64,000 nucleotides of DNA from REEB95 sp963785735 (GTDB lineage: Bacteria; Pseudomonadota; Alphaproteobacteria; ATCC43930; CGMCC-115725). The stretch is taken from contig CAWAWJ010000001.1 in assembly GCA_963785735.1 (NCBI GenBank), positions 248,001-312,000 on the forward strand, read 5' to 3'. The position numbers were made by a program, and so were the translations under genes. A model generated the notes under the pieces. That model was not told the DNA's origin. It ran no database searches and saw only the letters and a program-made list of their open reading frames with translations. Positions 61,659-64,000 of this stretch are shown one piece after another (position 1 is the first letter of the stretch; every line of letters starts with the position of its first letter).

Positions 61659-63464
61659 CTATTCGTCGCCCATCTTGAGCGCGGCGATGAAGGCGGATTG
61701 CGGAATCTCGACCTTGCCGAACTGGCGCATGCGCTTGCGGCCTTCCTTCTGCTTCTCCAGGAGCTTGCGCTTGCGCGAGACGTCGCCGCCATAGCATTTG
61801 GCGAGCACGTCCTTGCGCAAGGCCTTGATGGTCTCGCGGGCGATGACGCGGCCGCCGACCGCCGCCTGGATGGCGATGAGGAAAAGCTGGCGCGGGATCA
61901 GCTCCTTCAGGCGCTCGCACAACGCACGGCCGCGCCGGTCGGCCTGGCTGCGGTGGACGATGGTGGCGAGCGCGTCCACCGGATCGCCGTTGACCAGGAT
62001 GTTCATCTGCACCAGGTCGCCGGGCTCGTAGCCGTCCATCTGGTAGTCGAAGCTGGCATAGCCGCGGCTCACCGATTTGAGGCGATCATAGAAGTCGAAG
62101 ACGACTTCATTCAGAGGGAGCCTGTAGACCGCCATGGCGCGCCGCCCGACATAGGTCAGGTCCTTCTGCACGCCGCGGCGTTCCTCGCACAACGCCAGCA
62201 CACTGCCGAGATAATCGTCGGGCACCAGGATGGTGGCCCTGATCCACGGCTCCTCCAGATGCTCGACCTGGACCGGATCGGGCATGTCGACCGGGTTGTG
62301 GAGCGCCACCATCGAGCCGTCGCGCAGATGGACGTGATAGACGACCGAAGGCGCCGTGGCGATGAGATCGAGGTTGAACTCACGCTTCAAGCGCTCCTCG
62401 ATGATCTCGAGATGGAGCAATCCCAGGAACCCGCAGCGGAAGCCGAAGCCCAACGCCGCCGAGGTCTCGGGCTCGTATTCGAAGCTCGCATCGTTGAGGC
62501 GTAGTTTGCCTAGGCTGTCGCGCAGATGGTCGTAATCGGCGGAATCGGACGGGAACAGGCCGCAGAACACCACCGGCTGCAACGGCTTGAAGCCGGGCAG
62601 GGCCTGGGCCGCCGGGCGGCGTTCCTCGGTGATGGTGTCGCCGATCTTGCAATCGGCCACCGTCTTAATCCCCGAGGTGATGAAACCGATCTCGCCGGGA
62701 TTGAGCTCAGCGACCGGCAAGGGCTTGGGCGTGAAGACGCCGACGCGCTCGATGACGTGATCGGCGCCGGTCGCCATGAAACGGATTTTCAGGCCGGGCT
62801 TCAACACGCCGTCCTTGACCCGCACCAGGATCACCACGCCGAGATAGGCATCATACCAGCTGTCGACCAGCAGCGCCTTCAAGGGCGCCGTGGCGTCGCC
62901 CTTGGGCGGCGGCAATCGGGCGACCAGCGCCTCCAGCACGCCGTCGATGTTGAGCCCGGTCTTGGCCGAAATCTCGACCGCGCCCGAAGCGTCGAGACCG
63001 ATCACTTCCTCGATCTGCTCCTTGACCCGGGCGGGCTCGGCCGCCGGCAGGTCGATCTTGTTCAGCACCGGCACGATCTCGTGCCCGGCCTCGATCGCCT
63101 GATAGACGTTGGCGAGTGTCTGCGCCTCGACGCCCTGGCTCGCATCCACCACCAAAAGCGAGCCTTCGCAGGCGGCGAGCGAACGGCTCACCTCATAGGC
63201 GAAATCCACATGGCCGGGCGTGTCCATGAGATTGAGCTCATAGGTCTCGCCGTTCTTGGCGGTGTAGCCGAGGCGCACGGTCTGCGCCTTGATGGTGATG
63301 CCGCGCTCGCGCTCGATATCCATGCTGTCGAGTACCTGTTCGCGCATCTCGCGCGCCTCCAACCCGCCGCAACGTTCGATCAGGCGGTCGGCGAGCGTGG
63401 ATTTGCCGTGATCGATATGCGCGATGATGGCGAAGTTGCGGATATGGGAAAGATCGGCGGCCAT
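61659..63464 (-). CDS. lepA: elongation factor 4 (LepA), ribosome back-translocating GTPase
   Basis: Protein of 601 residues, the usual LepA length. G1 is IAHIDHGKSTLADRL at 14-28, the switch I segment is ERERGITIKAQTVRL, G3 is LMDTPGHVDF and G4 is VLNKIDLP. The LepA-specific C-terminal domain starts about YGGDVSRKRKLLEKQKEGRK, with RMRQFGKVEIPQSAFIAAL at the end. It sits 3 bp after pheT, an arrangement consistent with co-transcription. Confidence 0.98.
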   Translation of the reverse strand: MAADLSHIRNFAIIAHIDHGKSTLADRLIERCGGLEAREMREQVLDSMDIERERGITIKAQTVRLGYTAKNGETYELNLMDTPGHVDFAYEVSRSLAACEGSLLVVDASQGVEAQTLANVYQAIEAGHEIVPVLNKIDLPAAEPARVKEQIEEVIGLDASGAVEISAKTGLNIDGVLEALVARLPPPKGDATAPLKALLVDSWYDAYLGVVILVRVKDGVLKPGLKIRFMATGADHVIERVGVFTPKPLPVAELNPGEIGFITSGIKTVADCKIGDTITEERRPAAQALPGFKPLQPVVFCGLFPSDSADYDHLRDSLGKLRLNDASFEYEPETSAALGFGFRCGFLGLLHLEIIEERLKREFNLDLIATAPSVVYHVHLRDGSMVALHNPVDMPDPVQVEHLEEPWIRATILVPDDYLGSVLALCEERRGVQKDLTYVGRRAMAVYRLPLNEVVFDFYDRLKSVSRGYASFDYQMDGYEPGDLVQMNILVNGDPVDALATIVHRSQADRRGRALCERLKELIPRQLFLIAIQAAVGGRVIARETIKALRKDVLAKCYGGDVSRKRKLLEKQKEGRKRMRQFGKVEIPQSAFIAALKMGDE

Positions 63465-63467
63465 GGA

Positions 63468-64000
63468 TTATTTGCGCAAACTCCCGCCGGTCGCCTTTTC
63501 CACCGCCGCGATCAGCTTGGCCGAGAACGCCTCGATCTCGTCATCGGTCAGCGTCGCTGTCTCGGGCTGGAGCGTCACGGTGATGGCGAGCGATTTCTTG
63601 CCCTCGGGTAGCCCCTTGCCCTGATAGAGATCGAACAGGCGGACATCGGATACGAGCTTCTTGTCGACGCCGCGCGCGGCCTTGAGCAGGGTTTCGGCCG
63701 GAAGCGCCGCATCCACCACGAAGGCGAAATCGCGCGTGACGGGCTGGAACGGCGAAAGAACCAGCAACGGCCGTGCAGGCCCCTTGGCGCGGGGTTCGGG
63801 CACGGCGTCGAGAAACACCTCGAAGCCCACAACCGGTCCCTTCACGTCGAGCGCCAGCAACAATCCGGGATGGATTTCGCCGAAATTCGCCAAGAGATTC
63901 GGCCCTTGCTTGAGCGAGCCGGAGCGGCCGGGGTGATACCAGGCGGGCGCATGCGGCGAAAGCTGGAGATTGTCGGGGGAGGCGCCGGCGGCTTCGAGCG
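63468..64000 (-). CDS. pheT: phenylalanine-tRNA ligase beta subunit (C-terminal part; 5' end outside window)
   Basis: About 176 residues of the beta chain. The start lies beyond position 64000. The B5-proximal and FDX-ACB anticodon-binding domain is clear: SPHAPAWYHPGRSGSLKQGP and FGEIHPGLLLALDVKGP, followed by PRAKGPARPLLVLSPFQPVTRD, FAFVVDAALPAETLLKAARG, LVSDVRLFDLYQGKGLPEGK and KSLAITVTLQPETATLTDDE. It ends 3 bp upstream of the lepA start. Confidence 0.95.
   Translation of the reverse strand, partial: LEAAGASPDNLQLSPHAPAWYHPGRSGSLKQGPNLLANFGEIHPGLLLALDVKGPVVGFEVFLDAVPEPRAKGPARPLLVLSPFQPVTRDFAFVVDAALPAETLLKAARGVDKKLVSDVRLFDLYQGKGLPEGKKSLAITVTLQPETATLTDDEIEAFSAKLIAAVEKATGGSLRK

Noticed and set aside
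1..64000. CRISPR arrays, rRNA genes, replication origin, insertion-sequence ends
   Set aside because: None seen on reading both strands; no regular direct repeats with spacers and no transposase genes.

Overview
The window is high-GC DNA (roughly 65% by eye) from a Gram-negative bacterium. Protein families and gene style point to an alphaproteobacterium, possibly near the Rhodospirillales or Micropepsaceae-like lineages. Pointers are outer-membrane beta-barrels, an XrtA/PEP-CTERM system, a tandem glycine riboswitch, many ATGA start/stop overlaps, and lepA next to pheT. No rRNA gene is present to settle the taxon. At least four genes are each interrupted by one extra base in or next to a short homopolymer. 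That suggests residual assembly indels as much as real gene decay.

Layout. (1) About 1-16 kb is an exosortase-A (XrtA) type exopolysaccharide locus. A minus-strand operon encodes an export lipoprotein, chain-length determinant, tyrosine autokinase, outer-membrane beta-barrel, polysaccharide deacetylase, glycosyltransferase and exosortase-EpsI. Accessory glycan genes follow: nucleotidyltransferase, DUF218, two multi-pass membrane proteins and a sugar epimerase. (2) 15.6-21.3 kb holds a glutathionyl-hydroquinone reductase, a frameshifted porin, an AsmA protein and a second polysaccharide deacetylase. (3) 21.3-33.3 kb is a modification-enzyme cluster. It has two TPR/O-GlcNAc-transferase-like (SPINDLY) proteins, a GT-A glycosyltransferase fused to a methyltransferase-like domain, a free TIGR04325-type methyltransferase, a sulfotransferase and an FkbM methyltransferase. 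These surround a DcaP-like porin and two YkgJ cysteine-cluster proteins. (4) 33.3-46.2 kb is metabolic: a complete branched-chain-amino-acid-type (Liv) ABC operon ending in a GNAT gene, a fumarylacetoacetate-hydrolase/ketopantoate-reductase fusion, malate synthase under a tandem glycine riboswitch, a YihY protein and an orphan peptide-type binding protein.

(5) 46.4-50.5 kb encodes secreted proteins: a PEP-CTERM protein (a likely XrtA substrate), a 788-residue VCBS-like repeat protein without a Sec signal, and two small exported proteins. (6) 50.5-56.0 kb is a catabolic cluster: FAH hydrolase, Rieske oxygenase, Rieske ferredoxin, NMT1-type binding protein and a ThDP enzyme. (7) 56.0-60.9 kb is an accessory island ending at tRNA-Ser(GGA). 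It carries a possible HEPN-like protein, a heavily decayed pseudogene, a RAMA-like protein, a MazEF pair with a broken toxin frame and a large serine recombinase with a broken frame. (8) 60.9-64 kb returns to core genome: two small conserved proteins, lepA and the 3' end of pheT.

Reading the parts together (inference): the XrtA locus makes and exports a polysaccharide and processes PEP-CTERM proteins such as the one at 46.4 kb. The 21-33 kb cluster is a candidate system for glycosylating, methylating or sulfating a protein or surface glycan. It is the most promising poorly described system here.
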